A stretch of DNA of 64,000 nucleotides. It comes from Holothuria scabra. Its lineage: Eukaryota; Echinodermata; Holothuroidea; Aspidochirotida; Holothuriidae. A model generated the notes under the pieces. That model worked only from the letters and a program-made list of their open reading frames with translations. It was not told where the DNA came from and searched no databases. Of this stretch, positions 34,290 to 46,904 are shown one piece after another. The stretch is taken from the NCBI GenBank assembly GCA_037179385.1, contig CM074179.1, positions 70,265,806-70,329,805 on the forward strand, given 5' to 3'. The position numbers and the translations under genes were made by a program. Position 1 is the first letter of the stretch. Each line of letters begins with the position of its first letter.

Positions 34290-37200
34290 GTTGAGTCTTT
34301 TAAATTGTACACTTCATTAGAACACCACCGAAGGACTAAATGACGCAAAAAGTGTACCGTACCTGTTTAATAGAAAGGAGATTGCTAAAAATGTATACTT
34401 AAAGCAAAGCCAAGTAGCAGAAATATCTTAATATAGTTCTATTTCGTCCTTATGGTAGAAGGCCTACACCGACATTTTCAATGTAATTTGAAGGTAATTT
34501 TTCTTGCAAAGTTGCGAAATATTGATAATTATATTTGCGTCTAAATTAACGTTCACAGTGGATAAAATATCATTTTTGCAGTCCCCCCCCCCCTTGTAGT
34601 TTGTACTCGTGCCATAAATCACGATAAAGAGGTAGAACAGAGTCTTAAGAAATCGTTAGGTCGTATGCGTTTACTTTGGTTGGCGGCGTTGAGCTGGGAT
34701 CACAGAAGTATACGGCAGATGAAGAAAACAAACATGCAACAGTTGGCAGATGGATGTGAGGATAGCTTAATGAAAAACAGGAAAAGAGATGTTTAGACTA
34801 CACGAGACTCGCGTGACAACGTCTAATTAAAACACTCGGCTGCATTCTTTCAAAACCCGATTAAGTGAAAACTTAAACCCATTTAAATTACTTCGTAACG
34901 GATCGCACAAGAAATAAATTACTTAAAAGAGAATACAATAGTAACCACTGAATAATAGTCAACATCTCTGTCATTTGTTGAAGTATATTGCGCGTCTCCA
35001 AAGAAATACCACAGTATCCACTATTGCGTTTAAAAGGCAAGAGCACTCTCCCCAAACTCACTTTGAAGGAACAGCTAAATATCACCATTTCCTTCTTATT
35101 TCTCTTCAAAGTCTCTTTCATAAATTTTACAACTTCAAGAACGCAAGAACTAAAAGGAATGGGTAACACTTACAGTTTCAGTAAGCCCACAAAAACTTGC
35201 CCAAAGATGAATGCTGCTAAGTCGATGAAAGAGGACCGTGGCATCGGCATGTAAGATGTGCTTAAGAAATAACATCTGCTGGTCAAGGTTACTCCGAAAA
35301 TGGAGAAGGGACTTGATTTGTAAATCGAACATTACATTAACTTGCAAAAGTAGTGTGCCTTATTGCACTGGCTATTTCCTTATTATGCTTCAATGGCGTA
35401 TTACACCGTTCAGATCGAAAATGAGCAACCCAGGGTGTCGTTCCATACACAGTAACATTAAATGCATACATCCTATTCCATTCAACCCCATAGACAAATA
35501 CAAAATATGACCTAAACTACTGAAGCATAACAAATGAGAACCGTGTTTGCAAACGTATTATGATTATATGTAATGATTTATGTAGAATAGATGACTAATA
35601 TTTACACCGAGGAGCTGTTACATGGACAGCCCACTTGCTTTAGATGTGCGGTTGCCAAGTATTTTCGGAAACCAATCCTTGATACTGTTCGAGGAGATTC
35701 CCAGTGGTTGAAATAGGCCTATACCTTAACAACGTCGCACAACCCAATGGTGGAGGCAGTCTGTAAGCCGTAAGCAAGAGCACATTGATCCTCAATGAAA
35801 TAACGCCGTCATTGAAAACTTTTTCACTGAACTTGAGAGACAACCTGTTACATGTTGGAACCTTAGTCGGCTTTGAGGCTTCATGTTGTTTCATTTTAGG
35901 GCAGAAATTATATGATTTACCAACACTTGGCATAAGATTTTATGTGAACTGAGGGATTGATCGAGTCAGTCCAAGATACTAAATTTCCTCTCCGAAGTCC
36001 GACATTGCAATAATTACTCGACACCTGTAATTCTCAAAGCTGATTACACAATTGTGTACAATTTATTAGGGATATGGACGCCATAGCGATATTCATATAC
36101 TGGTTTCTATAGGATGCAGAAAACCTTTATGATTTCATGAAATGCACTAATTTGAAGAAATGATTTGATTGAGATAGACATTATAAACTGCCCATGCAGT
36201 TTCCGATCTCTTCTATCACAGGATATGTCTAAATATATGTGTAAACCACACGAACAGAATGAACCAGCACCTCACAATGGTACCAAGCCAAACAGCATGA
36301 AAATTGCTAAACAAGCATAGCCCTGTTTTTTACTAGCAGTTCGATTTGCACTTTGAAATTTTCTTAAAGGGGAAAATTACGCAAAATATAGATTACACAT
36401 GAAAAAAGGGACATGAATGCACACAGTTTGTTTAAACCTTAACTCAGTTTTGACATGTATTTCTCTGGATACCAACGAATGTAGTTACCAGACTTGTGGT
36501 CCAAATTGAGCGTGAAGGAAGCAGAGGTTATATCACTTCCTTACATTGTTTAAAAATGCTCTGTTTTTTCTAAATTCCCTGTATACTTTATTTCGCCACC
36601 GTCCTGTAAAAAATGAACAACAAATAGGCAACAGATGACCAAAGAATTTAAAAGTGCTAAACACCGTGTATATATGGGCTAGTGCTATTTTGAAAATAAC
36701 ACGTCATTTAAACTAGTACCCGTACCCATACATTTTAAAGGGATCCGAGCTTTTCATTTTTGTTCTTCCATAAAAGGATTCAAAGTTAACTGCTACATAG
36801 TAAATACATTGAAACATTTCATAGAGTTAACCAGCTATAAGAATACAGTGTTGTGTACAATAATATACATCACATACATGTATACCTCAGGTAGAATACG
36901 ATAGACTCTAAGTTTTGTCCTTGGAGGTTTCCACGATCCTTTAGACTTTCAGTGATGGATGCTTTATTTAACAGAGAGTGAACAGAAGGCAGTCGTGTTT
37001 ATCTCCGTGACCTTGACCCGTACAAATAACTTATCTCAGAAGGATGCAGTAGAATGCATGACCACAATTTTTAACTTTATATACATGTCGCTACTCAATT
37101 TAAGAGAATCAAAATAGGGAACAAGAAAAAAGCAAATTAGGTTGACGGTATTCTTCTTGCATTCCATCATCCAACTCTGTAGTTTACACAGATACACTTG

Positions 37201-39840
37201 CGTACACCTTATAAATAATTAATTTCCGCAAGAAGTCATTTACAATCATAAGAGAACATTAACGAAATTTGTTTAAAAAAAATAAAAAGAAAAACGGGTC
37301 TTTTTTAGACGATGCGAGAAAGAGGCACGTTACACTTGTGCACATAAATCTAATAAGACAGTCATGTACCTTGCTTTTGTTGAGCAGCTGTACGTGGACA
37401 AATGGTAACTGCCATTTTCTTTTCAAAATTTGTCCTCTAGTGATATTGGAGGAATTTTGAAATACCGATCAACGTTACTACAAATCTTGTGATAAAGCAC
37501 ATACAGCAGCGACGCAGAATTTAACAGGTGGATAGGTATTGATTTTATATCAAGGTGATAATTTTTGCATCAATCGTGTTGCAACTGAACCGTATTCTCA
37601 TTTATACTACAAACCATCATTTGAAAGATAACTCGCAAAACCACATATGTGTTGATCAAGGCCTAAGTTGTATTACTGGAATTTAAATAATTCCAGGACT
37701 GATAACCCTAGAAGGATATCACTACTTATACTACATGTTACTTATGATCAAATGAAAACCACGTTTAGTGCGCCATTAATTTACGGTGACACAAGGAAAA
37801 ACTGATTCTAAAGAGTTACGACAGCAAAGAAAATCACTGTAGCAAATACACGAGCCTTACTGTTCTAAAGATATTTGCCATCTTAGTTTTTCTCAAATAC
37901 TTCATGCTGTGGCAGCACAACTAGTTCAGAAGTGTTGGTAGAGCAAATGGATGGCATGAGAAACTGTTTCGGACAACCAATTCCTAGTGAAGCGCGAGTC
38001 TTTGCGAAGGGAGTCCATGGACACGATTTAAGGCCCCTGGTGGGGTCCATGGTCCCAATCACCCGCCCCCCACACAAACACACATTTTACGGAAGAATTT
38101 CATGTTGAAGTTGGTACTAGGATCATTTTGTTATCATTGATCAATAAATAACATAACTGTGCAACGAAGACGGAGAAGAAGAACAAGAAGAAGGTTAACT
38201 AAGAATTGTTGGTTCTAGGAGTTAACCTGCGACGAAACACAGAAATTTAAGATATTTATTTCATTCTTTTCATTTTTCAAAGGTTCTAACTTCCAGTGTG
38301 AAAGGAACAAAATGTTACAAGGGTTAGCGTTTTTTTTTTTCTGAATATTTACGAATTACACCATCTGAACTCGATACAAGATACTTTATAGTGTGTAAAA
38401 ATAATATTTTCCAAGAAGACAATTTGACATTTTCAACGCTGCCACTAGCTATAGAACTCACTACAGAAGGTTAATATGGCACTACTTGCATTGCAGGTTG
38501 TGTAAACAAATGGCACAGTAGGTTAAACTTTGCGATTGTCGAGAATGGAAGGGGTTTTATTCTCGTTTCGTCATATGGTCATTAAACATACCTCTTCGGA
38601 GTCCTTTTTGGTTCATTGCATTTACAAACCATGAATTACGAATTTGAAATTAGGTGGAAAAATCCTCCGTAGAAAGTAATAAAGCCTGATTGGTATTATA
38701 AACAGTCAGATACCCCTGTTACTATTGGCGTTAATTAAATTTTATTTCAATTTATTCTGAGCCACAGACAGTACGAAATCTTTATCAATGGAACCAACGT
38801 CTCTGCATCTCCAACTTTCTGAATGATTATTAAAATCCCTTTTATCATTAACGATAATGGAAAAGTCGATTTGCATTCTCGGGTAATGGAATGTATGAAC
38901 AATGCAGATTGTCTAAGCTCCCGGTTAACTATTTTCTCTCATTACAATAGATGGGTGTTTAGAGAACCTTGTACATATTTTATGCTGTGCGGCTGAAGTT
39001 ATCATCAGATCTCGAGAGTTATATGCCTTAAATTGATCGCGTGGTTTAATAAAACTACAGGGAAAATATTTTGCTGGTAGCAAAATAAAATGCATTGGCA
39101 GCTACTGTTGATAGTGTATATTGCACAAAGTTGTATCGTAGCATATGAATAGCTATACAGTGTTCGTCCCCACCAAGCACAGCACATGCTCACAGTAAGA
39201 TTATGCGTAGTATCCGGTACTGAAGTGAATAGTTGCAATGCTTATTACTAGTACAATGAATCGCTGAACTTCAAAAGGTTGACTTCGTTTTGTTCAATGC
39301 TTGAAACTTTCAACATGCGTCGCTAAAGAAGTAAATACTTCAAGCCATCCTCTAATAAAAATAGTACAACTTCCGTACATTGTGTAATGTTGCATGTGTG
39401 GATGAGAGTAAGCATTCGCTTGGTTTGCTATTCACACATGATATCAATGAATACCGCGGTGATGAATTTAAGCACATTTTTCAGTTCAAAGTAAAAAAAA
39501 AAGTATAAAAAACACTTAATTGCGAACTATCTGCGCGTAAGAAATAACAGCTGACGCACACTGTTTGACAAGGGACTTCTCAATTGGTTGTTGTCTCCGT
39601 ATTGTATAGATGTAATTCTTTGTTAAGGGTAGAAAATACGGGACGTGACAGGAAATTTCTGGTTAAACGGTGCGTATAGGCCCCAAAATAAGGTGCACGC
39701 TGGTATAAACCTTACATCTTTCATTGACCTTTTACTTCAATATTGTGCTTGAGAGAAGACGTTTGGTTTCAAATGTTATCTACTTAAATCGGTTCGCTCA
39801 ACAGTATTGCTGTGTATTTCTGAATTGCTTGAAACTAAGG
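34290..39840. other. 5.5 kb without recognised genes
   Basis: Upstream region of gene A. AT-rich, with C tracts near 34583 and 38066. Short open frames at 34888-35933 occur on both strands without family features. No transposon ends with duplications were noticed. Confidence 0.5.
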
Positions 39841-39849
39841 CACATCTGA

Positions 39850-40870
39850 TTTTTTTTTAACTTTTTTGGTACATACAAAACACAAAACATAAACAAATAT
39901 AAACAGTACACAAAAAAGAAAGTTACAGACAAAAACCGAAATAAAAGACAAAGTACGAGTGAAAGGAGTTACAAACAGTGTACCAGGGACAACCCAACAA
40001 GCCTTAAAAAGGGGGCGATGCGCACTGTTTAACAACTAAATTTCCTAACTGGCTAACGATAACTCTAATCTCTTACCTAATCTCAAACCCGAACAAAGAA
40101 TACAATCGACATAATACAATGGAAACAGCCAATCAAGAAACACCTTGTTTAACCGTACCCATCTACCCTAGAAAAGCTCATTTCCATTGGGGTCCCTAAG
40201 GACGAAACAAGAAACAATTGCACAAGGAAGTGGGAGGAAGTTTGAGTATTGCACTGGATGAAAGACACCGGCTGACAGTAATAAAGGCGATTCTCCCTAG
40301 AGACATTGTTGTGCTTAAAGTGATTTGTTGGAAAGATTATTCTTTATGCATAATTTAAAACGGGAAAGATTTTTAATTTGCTTTAATGTGTTAGGAAGTG
40401 ATTTCCGAAGTTTAAAACCTGTAAAGAAAAAGGTGCGATCAGAGGATTCTTTTATTCTGGGGACAAGGAAGTTTAATGGACTATCTCTGGTACTGTGTTG
40501 ATGGATATCTTTTAATCTAGTAAAACTGAAATTAAGATACTGGGGGCAGGTGTCATTAAAAATCTTTAAAACCAGATCAAGTTCAAGTTGTCGCACCGTG
40601 TCGCAAACAGATAAAACACCGACTTTGTTCAATTCACTTTGACCGATATGGGTACGCGAACCTACATCTAAAACGAACCTAACAATTTTATTTTGCATGG
40701 TTTGTAACTTACTGTTATACTCCTAACAGAGAGAGGAGAGAACTAGGGAGAGCAAGAGTAATCAAAGTAACATTGAATAAGAGCGGCGCAAAGGATATTT
40801 CTTGTGCGACTCTGCATAGAGTTAGACTGCCTATATAAAAATTTAAAACGTGAACCAGTTTTTTCTTCAT
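39850..40870 (-). pseudogene. LINE 3' part (RT C-terminal region and 3' UTR)
   Basis: The minus strand reads the typical C-terminal end of a non-LTR retrotransposon: FLYRQSNSMQSRTRNILCAA, LIQCYFDYSCSP, a frame change, then KLQTMQNKIVRFVLDVGSRT and LELDLVLKIFNDTCPQYLNF, and a GFKLRKSLPNTLKQIKNLSR ending at 40315. About 460 bp of 3' UTR-like sequence follow, ending near an A-rich tail at about 39850. The catalytic RT core is absent. The lineage is uncertain (CR1, L2 or RTE-like). Confidence 0.75.
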
Positions 40871-41299
40871 TCGAAATACATAATTTTTGACGACTTCAAA
40901 ATTTTGTGACGTCATAGCTTAGGAGGATTTTCCCCAAATAATGCGTCATGTCATGTCACACAAACGAAGTTTACGACAAAACTATAGATCCAAATAAAAC
41001 CAACTCTTTTTCTCCTGCTACATATGACATGCAGCTACCAGAAACGGGTTTAACCATTTCGATATATTTGTGGCTAGAAGGAAGCATTAATCCTTTAAAT
41101 TTTGTAAAAAGCACACCTTTGCTTATAGACATCAATTCCCATAAATTAATGATTTACGACAAAATTAAAGGGTGTGCCCAATAAAAAAGTATGCACTGGA
41201 TGTGTTATAGTACGAACATTACAAATCCAATTTAGCCAGACCTTCACAACCCCGAGAACTACATTAAGCAAAAACCGAACAATACAGCATGCACCCACA

Positions 41300-41560
41300 C
41301 ATCGCATTTGTGAGGTTTATGATCGAAACTTTTCGATATTTTCGAATTTTAGATGCTGCCACAGCTTCTTGGGGTTATTTTTGTTCTCAGCTATTTCGTC
41401 GAGGGCTTTAGCATGATTGATGTCCCTTTAAATCCTGTTCCTAACTTTAAAGTAACTAGAGTAATGGTCGGGGTCCTGATGTTTTTCTTTGAATTTGTGA
41501 AAAAGCTGATCTAGAGAACATATCTCTTTCTCATACAAAGTTTCAGTCTGTCATCTTGGA
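41300..41560 (-). pseudogene. LINE linker fragment, same strand as the copy at 40 kb
   Basis: Minus-strand translation gives SLDQLFHKFKEKHQDPDHYS, a stop, then AEITENKNNPKKLW-like wording (DEIAENKNNPKKLWQHLK), the segment between endonuclease and RT in many LINEs. With the fragment at 39850-40870 it suggests one LINE copy that lost its RT core. Confidence 0.6.
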
Positions 41561-42607
41561 CCCCCAAAGCATCTGACCCACCTTTTTTTTAAAGGAGAAG
41601 GTGACGCTAACGCATTTGCTCCCACGCTTTTTGTGACGCAAAACTTGAAATGGAGGTAGTTATAAGCCAGTACGTTTTGCACCAATTCTTCCTAAAACTT
41701 CAAAAAATTTCACACGCTGAGCTCCCATCCATCTGAAGTTTTATCTAGCTGTGACGCCTGCAATTCAAACAATTGGGTTAACTCAACTTTTATAGTTTCT
41801 CAACTTACGTTTATGTGATTCTAGAAAGCACGGAAATGAAACGTTAAGATGTAACCTCATTTTCCTATATCTTCGAAGATCCAGTCTTCAAATTCCCATG
41901 GTGGCAAATATATGAAGACTATTTTGTAACTGAAAAAACCTTGTTAAATTTTGCATGGCAGCCTTGAAAGGTAATATAAAGAGTGTGCTATCCGACGCAG
42001 ACTATAAAGACGCACCATCAACTTTCTCGGGTTGCCCTAAGGTGGGGCAGATTCATTAAAAACAGTATCTTTTTGTTTTCGATCTTTCTCAATGAAAACA
42101 AAAGACGAAATCTTTTGCTCTCAAAACCTGGTTTTGTTGGTGCGTTTATAGTTTGAGTTCTGCACGATGTCGGCAACCCATTGCATCTTTAGAGGCTTGA
42201 GAGTAGTCTGGTTGTCCGCCAGTCAAGTTGCTTGGTCCACAAGTCGACAAATCCAAGCAGCATCCCTAGCTGAGCCTACATGCTCTTCCTTTGGACAATG
42301 GAGTATACCCAAATTTTAATAGTACCTAAAATATTGTTAAATTTTGCACTATATTGCATTTTGACCCAATCCTCCTAGACTCCTCAATAGGACAGCAGAA
42401 AGGTTGCAAGACAGATCCCCTCCCCCACTTTCAACACTAAATCGACGTCCCTGTTTCTGCGTACTTTAAATGTTGTAAGTTGACCTCTTCTTCCGTACTA
42501 TGTGAGGATTTACAATTAAGGATTTCATTTAAAAAATACGAGACAACTTTCTAGTAACAGACTATACTGGATAATCCTAGAGATTATACCACAGGAAGAA
42601 ACTTTCT
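41561..42607. other. 3' flank of DED/B-box gene B
   Basis: No gene recognised; it would contain gene B's 3' UTR. Confidence 0.5.
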
Positions 42608-44064
42608 CTAATATTCAAACGCTTCGACTGTATTATTTGCAAAGCTGACAAACCCTGTACTTTGCCAGCGGGTAAGACTAATAGCAACATCGACTTCATT
42701 ACAAGTTCCTTCGGCGCAGATCTTATCTAACGTCCCCGCCTTATCATACAGATCAACTTCCCATCTCTCGTTGTTACCACTGACGACTAATACCATCCAT
42801 TTAGCACCAGTCCAGATGACACGAACAGGTCGAAGATTGGGGGACGATGAAGATGGTGCAAGAAATCCATTTTGTTTCATATCAGCCTCAGTGGTGACGA
42901 GGATGACGTCATCGCTCCCACGACCAATAATTGCTGCGAGGTTATTTACATATGCAATGCAAAATATTGAAGATACCAGACTCTGAGTTCCAATTTCTCT
43001 CTTCAATTCACCGGAAAGTTTGAGAAATTTTAAGAGTCCGTTGTCGCTAATTGAAATTACGAACTCGTCCAATTCTCCAGTTTGCGATTCGTATGAACTT
43101 ATACTGGTGATCCAAGCGCTTTCACTCAAGCCGTGTATCTTTTGCAATGAGTTGGATTCTACTTCGTCGTAAATGGAATTATTCCATCGAGGGCTAACGA
43201 CATGGACTGTTCTTCCAACAGCAAATAGCAATTGTCTTCCGTTTTCGAACCATGCACCTATGTTAGACATCACGACAGGAGATTGGTGGTCAGTTGTCGT
43301 CAAGACGTGCTTCCAATACACCCTGCTGGAATCTTTAGGATCGAAGCACAGAAGAAAAATGGTCCCATTTATTTGTCTTTCATCAAAAAGATGTACTATT
43401 TGGTTGTCTTGAAGTATGACGGAACCAATTAATGACGATAATGCAAGAATACCAAAACTACCATCATTGACTATCCTCCGGTAGCACATGGTGATTGGTC
43501 TTTTTGTAACTTCGACCTCTTGCATTCGTATTCGATCTTCGATCTGTGCACACTTTCCTCTTATTTTGCATATTTGTTGCAGTTCGGATAAAACGTCACT
43601 GTAGCGTTCATTGATATGCCTCTCTACATGACCAACAGTTGTGAACACTTGTTCAATATCTTCTCTTTCCGTGAATAATTTTTCAAAGTCTAACATTTCT
43701 TTTTCATCGAGTTTCTCTAACAAAGCCACTTTGTTTTTCTCGGCCCTTTGTTGGATGGAAAGGTTATCTCTAAGAACCTGTTGTCTAACGCTCTGCTGAC
43801 GTTTTGAAAAGAATAACTTCTTTGCTTCCCAACGTTCCTTGACGGCTTCACTACGCCTGCTCAATGATTCGATTTCCTTTTGAAGTTTATTGCGACGTCT
43901 GGACACTTCATTATTCACCTCATCGAGTTTAATTATGTCGTGCGTGCTTTTATCATGCAAGTTGAAAGCACATTCTGAACAAACTTTAGAGTCACAAGAA
44001 GCACAGAAATATTTTAGTTCTAGATTTTCATGTTCGATGCACCTCTCCATATGTTGTATGGCAT
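42608..44064 (-). CDS. DED/B-box gene B, exon 2 (B-box, coiled coil, propeller-like)
   Basis: Acceptor TTGTTTTACAG precedes 44064. The first two bases complete a codon started in exon 1, and the frame is open to the stop at 42608, giving about 577 residues in all. B-box: C-x2-H-x8-C-x2-C-x4-C-x2-C-x4-H-x4-H, a canonical ligand set. A long charged coiled coil follows (NEVSRRRNKLQKEIESLSRR through KVALLEKLDEKEMLDFEKLF), longer than in gene A. The C-terminal ~280 residues align with gene A throughout: DNQIVHLFDE, SPVVMS, LLFAVG, SWITSIS-like, SGELKREIGT, VRVIWTG, LYDKAGTLDKIC, TRWQSTGFVSFANNTVEAFE. It has no RING and no repeat block. Confidence 0.87.
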
Positions 44065-44504
44065 CTGTAAAACAAATAAATTTTTTTTTTTTTAAAAACA
44101 TGTTGGGTTCAATAAAACAATATAACTGAAATCGCTGAAACAGCATTAGTGTTATATATTCAAGAGGGAGTAGGGACTTGCGGTATGCCCACATGACCAT
44201 AGACTAAAGGAAGGAGTCTGGTCCCTTTACCGGTAATGTGCAAGACATCCACATTAAGATGGTGAATCATTTGTAATTGTAGGAATAGGATGAAATCTAC
44301 TGGAAAGTTTACAGCTAATTCAAATTTCTTACAGCTTCCATCCAATAATACGACCAAACTCTAGCGCCTATTCATCAAATGAGTTGAAGAATGTTTTGTA
44401 AAGAGCGTGGAAATTTATGACAATTTTGGCGTTTTAAAAAAGGCGTTGACGGTAATGTGCAGTGCATAAACATTAATTTTAAGAGATCCTGAAAATAAAC
44501 TTAC
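44065..44504 (-). other. intron of DED/B-box gene B
   Basis: 440 bp, donor AAA|GTAAGT, acceptor TTTTACAG|AT. Same position and phase as gene A's intron but much shorter. Confidence 0.8.
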
Positions 44505-44781
44505 TTTGGAGATACATTTGGGAATAATCTTTAAGGTACTTTGAAGCCTCTAAAAGCCGAAGCTCATCCAACCAGCCAGTGAGGACATTAACATTTCGTT
44601 CATTAAGTAAGCCGTGCCCTTGGAGTTCTACAAAGAGCTGAATGGCATTTCGAAGTAACTCTCTTCTGGCAGGTTTAATATCCTCGCAGAGAAACGCTAA
44701 GTCTTGGACGTTCTTCTCAGTTAAGCATTCACCGACTTTCAGGAGAGTAATTCTAAATGGACTTATTGACAGACGAGCCAT
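44505..44781 (-). CDS. DED/B-box gene B, exon 1 (death effector domain)
   Basis: Starts at the Met of MARLSISPFRITLLKVGECL. The DED follows: NVQDLAFLCEDIKPARREL, LFVELQGHGLLNERNVNVLT and GWLDELRLLEASKYLKDY. It is clearly the same domain as gene A's exon 1 (shared N-V-Q-x-L-A-F-L-C, G-x-L-x-E-x-N-V, W-L-D-E-L). The exon ends in phase 1 at 44505 with donor GTAAGT. A 5' non-coding exon is possible but not seen. Confidence 0.86.
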
Positions 44782-44784
44782 GAC

Positions 44785-46690
44785 GGAAACGTAGGATTAC
44801 AAAAATATTTCCTTAAACGTTTAAAAACTTTATGCGTAGAACTGTTTGTCAAAGAATATCACACTAAGGAAGTAGATGAGAAAATGGAAGTAGAATTTCG
44901 GTTTCCATTATCTAGATTTCTAATCTGAAAGTGGTAACACCGGCGATAAAACGTGCGTGTACGTAAACCGTCACATATGACAATCAAAACCAATCTTGTG
45001 TAGGCTATACTATATCGCAGCAACTAGCCTTAAATCCCAACACCATAAGCCTTGTGTAGTCTCTTTAAAGTATCGATTTTTCAAGCAGCGCACAGCTTTA
45101 CTGTCGCTCAGATACCAAATTTTAACATATGTCGGTGTGATCTGCAACACCCAGTCTTACACACAATATTGTTGTCCAATCAGCGAGCTTGTGCTCTTTT
45201 ACCAAAACGTGGTGCAATTGTATCTAAGACCAACCTGCAACTTTTAAAAACGTTGGCAAAACCAACCTTCACATCTGTTCTAAGGCAAATGGTAGATATC
45301 TACGGTCTTTTGTTCTTAGTACGGTACACTCCCGTTTGAATTAGTGAAGTTGGTTGTCAAAAGCAGCAGATTGCTCGGTGAAGTGGACTACCGATGGGGC
45401 TGCAATGACAGCACATTTAAAAGAGGGTTTCTCTTCGTCATGAATTTTGTGCAAGCAGTCCGTTCTCAAATTGCTCTTCAAAGGCAAACTATAAATTAGT
45501 GCGTTGTAATTAGTGCCGCAGTGTACAAAAAAGGCCTGTAAATTTGTAATGACTGGCAGTCGCGAAATTGCAGCCAATGACATTATTGATTACGTTTGAC
45601 AAGTTAGGTACCTATCTGTGGGTACGGACACACTAAAGTGACCATACATTGACAATTCCCCAAATTGTGCAACGTTAGTATCGACTTGATGTTATCCGTG
45701 CGTTATTAAACGACCCAGCATGAAACTTTGAACATTGAAATTACAATGCGCATTTAAAATTCAGCTCTCTCTCGAAACGAAATCTATGCATAAATGGCTA
45801 CCGTAATGACACTCTGAATCACGAGAGCAGGGGGGGGGGGGGAGGCGTTTGCTGGAGTTATCTTTTTTGAATTATAATGTATTACACCGTCTACAAGGTC
45901 AAAGCAGTCCCCAAAATTTATTTTGGGACAGCAGCTACAATTCAAAAATTTCTCACCCGACTAGCTCTAATAATATTTCAGAACTACAATCCTTTCACCC
46001 CAAACTACACTTCTTGTACGGGGTACAGAAACTCTCCATTGGCTCAGCTTTTTGATTGTCTGTTAATTTTTTAAGTAAACCAAACACCTATTTTTGGATA
46101 ACTTCACAATTGAAGAGAGGAACTATTGCCTCATAACTTGCAAAAGCTTTTCATGAAACAGAACGGTATACAATTGGATAAATGCAATTCCCTTTAGAGC
46201 GATCATCCCTTTTACAAATTTAAATATTAGTACGTTACAACTATTTTCGTGTAACACTCAAACATGAGCAACAACATTTTTTTTTAAATGACTACTAGTT
46301 TCAGTATGCTCAGTTCATGTTAAGTATCCAACAAGTGGCTTATTAATAAGAAGAAGACAACAAAATAATCTACTTTAAGAAAAGTGCATACCGCGAGTAT
46401 AGATTTTTATAAAGACAACATTATCGGGGCTTCCTTGCAAGGAGCTGCACTCCAAGGCTACTCAAATGTGAGACACATGCATCATTTAATATGAAGAGTA
46501 AAATTAGATGTATTGGCAAACAAAGGCTGGTCTAAGCTTATTGACAAATATAACACGCCAATGATGACAGAGGGTTTCGTATATTTTACTGCAGGTTTAT
46601 TCCATTATGTACGAAATAAGATAAAATTGTTGTTTCCAGTGCATTAAAATAGTGACCTGTGCAAAATTCAACTTTGGTACTTTACCTTTC
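44785..46690. other. upstream region of gene B
   Basis: No gene recognised. G homopolymer at about 45831-45842. Short open frames on both strands lack family features. Confidence 0.5.
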
Positions 46691-46695
46691 CAAAG

Positions 46696-46900
46696 CGTGT
46701 TTGGTCTAACGGTAAGAGTATCCGCCTCCCACGCGGAAGGCCCGGGTTCGCTTCCTAGGTCGGGTCATACCAAAGACTCTAAAAAAGGAACCTACTGAAA
46801 AAGGAACCGTGATGCTCCGCATAAGCATTGAGCAATGAAGTAGGGAAAAAAAGCCAGTGAGCCACAACTGGAAAAAAGGCCGGATCGACTTGAACCAATA
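46696..46900 (+). mobile_element. tRNA-Gly-derived SINE, copy 3 (best preserved)
   Basis: The 5' 70 bp mirror tRNA-Gly(CCC): A box around TGGTCTAACGGTAAGAG, anticodon arm TCCGC-CTCCCAC-GCGGA with anticodon CCC, and B box GGGTTCGCTTCC. The acceptor stem does not pair, so this is not a tRNA gene. The body follows: GTCATACCAAAGACTCTAAA, GATGCTCCGCATAAGC, CAGTGAGCCACAACTGG, and the end CGACTTGAACCAATAGG. Confidence 0.85.
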
Positions 46901-46904
46901 GGTT

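Noticed and set aside
46696..46770. Functional tRNA-Gly gene
   Set aside because: The anticodon arm and B box are convincing, but the acceptor stem does not pair and the T stem is damaged. The sequence continues into a shared SINE body found four more times.
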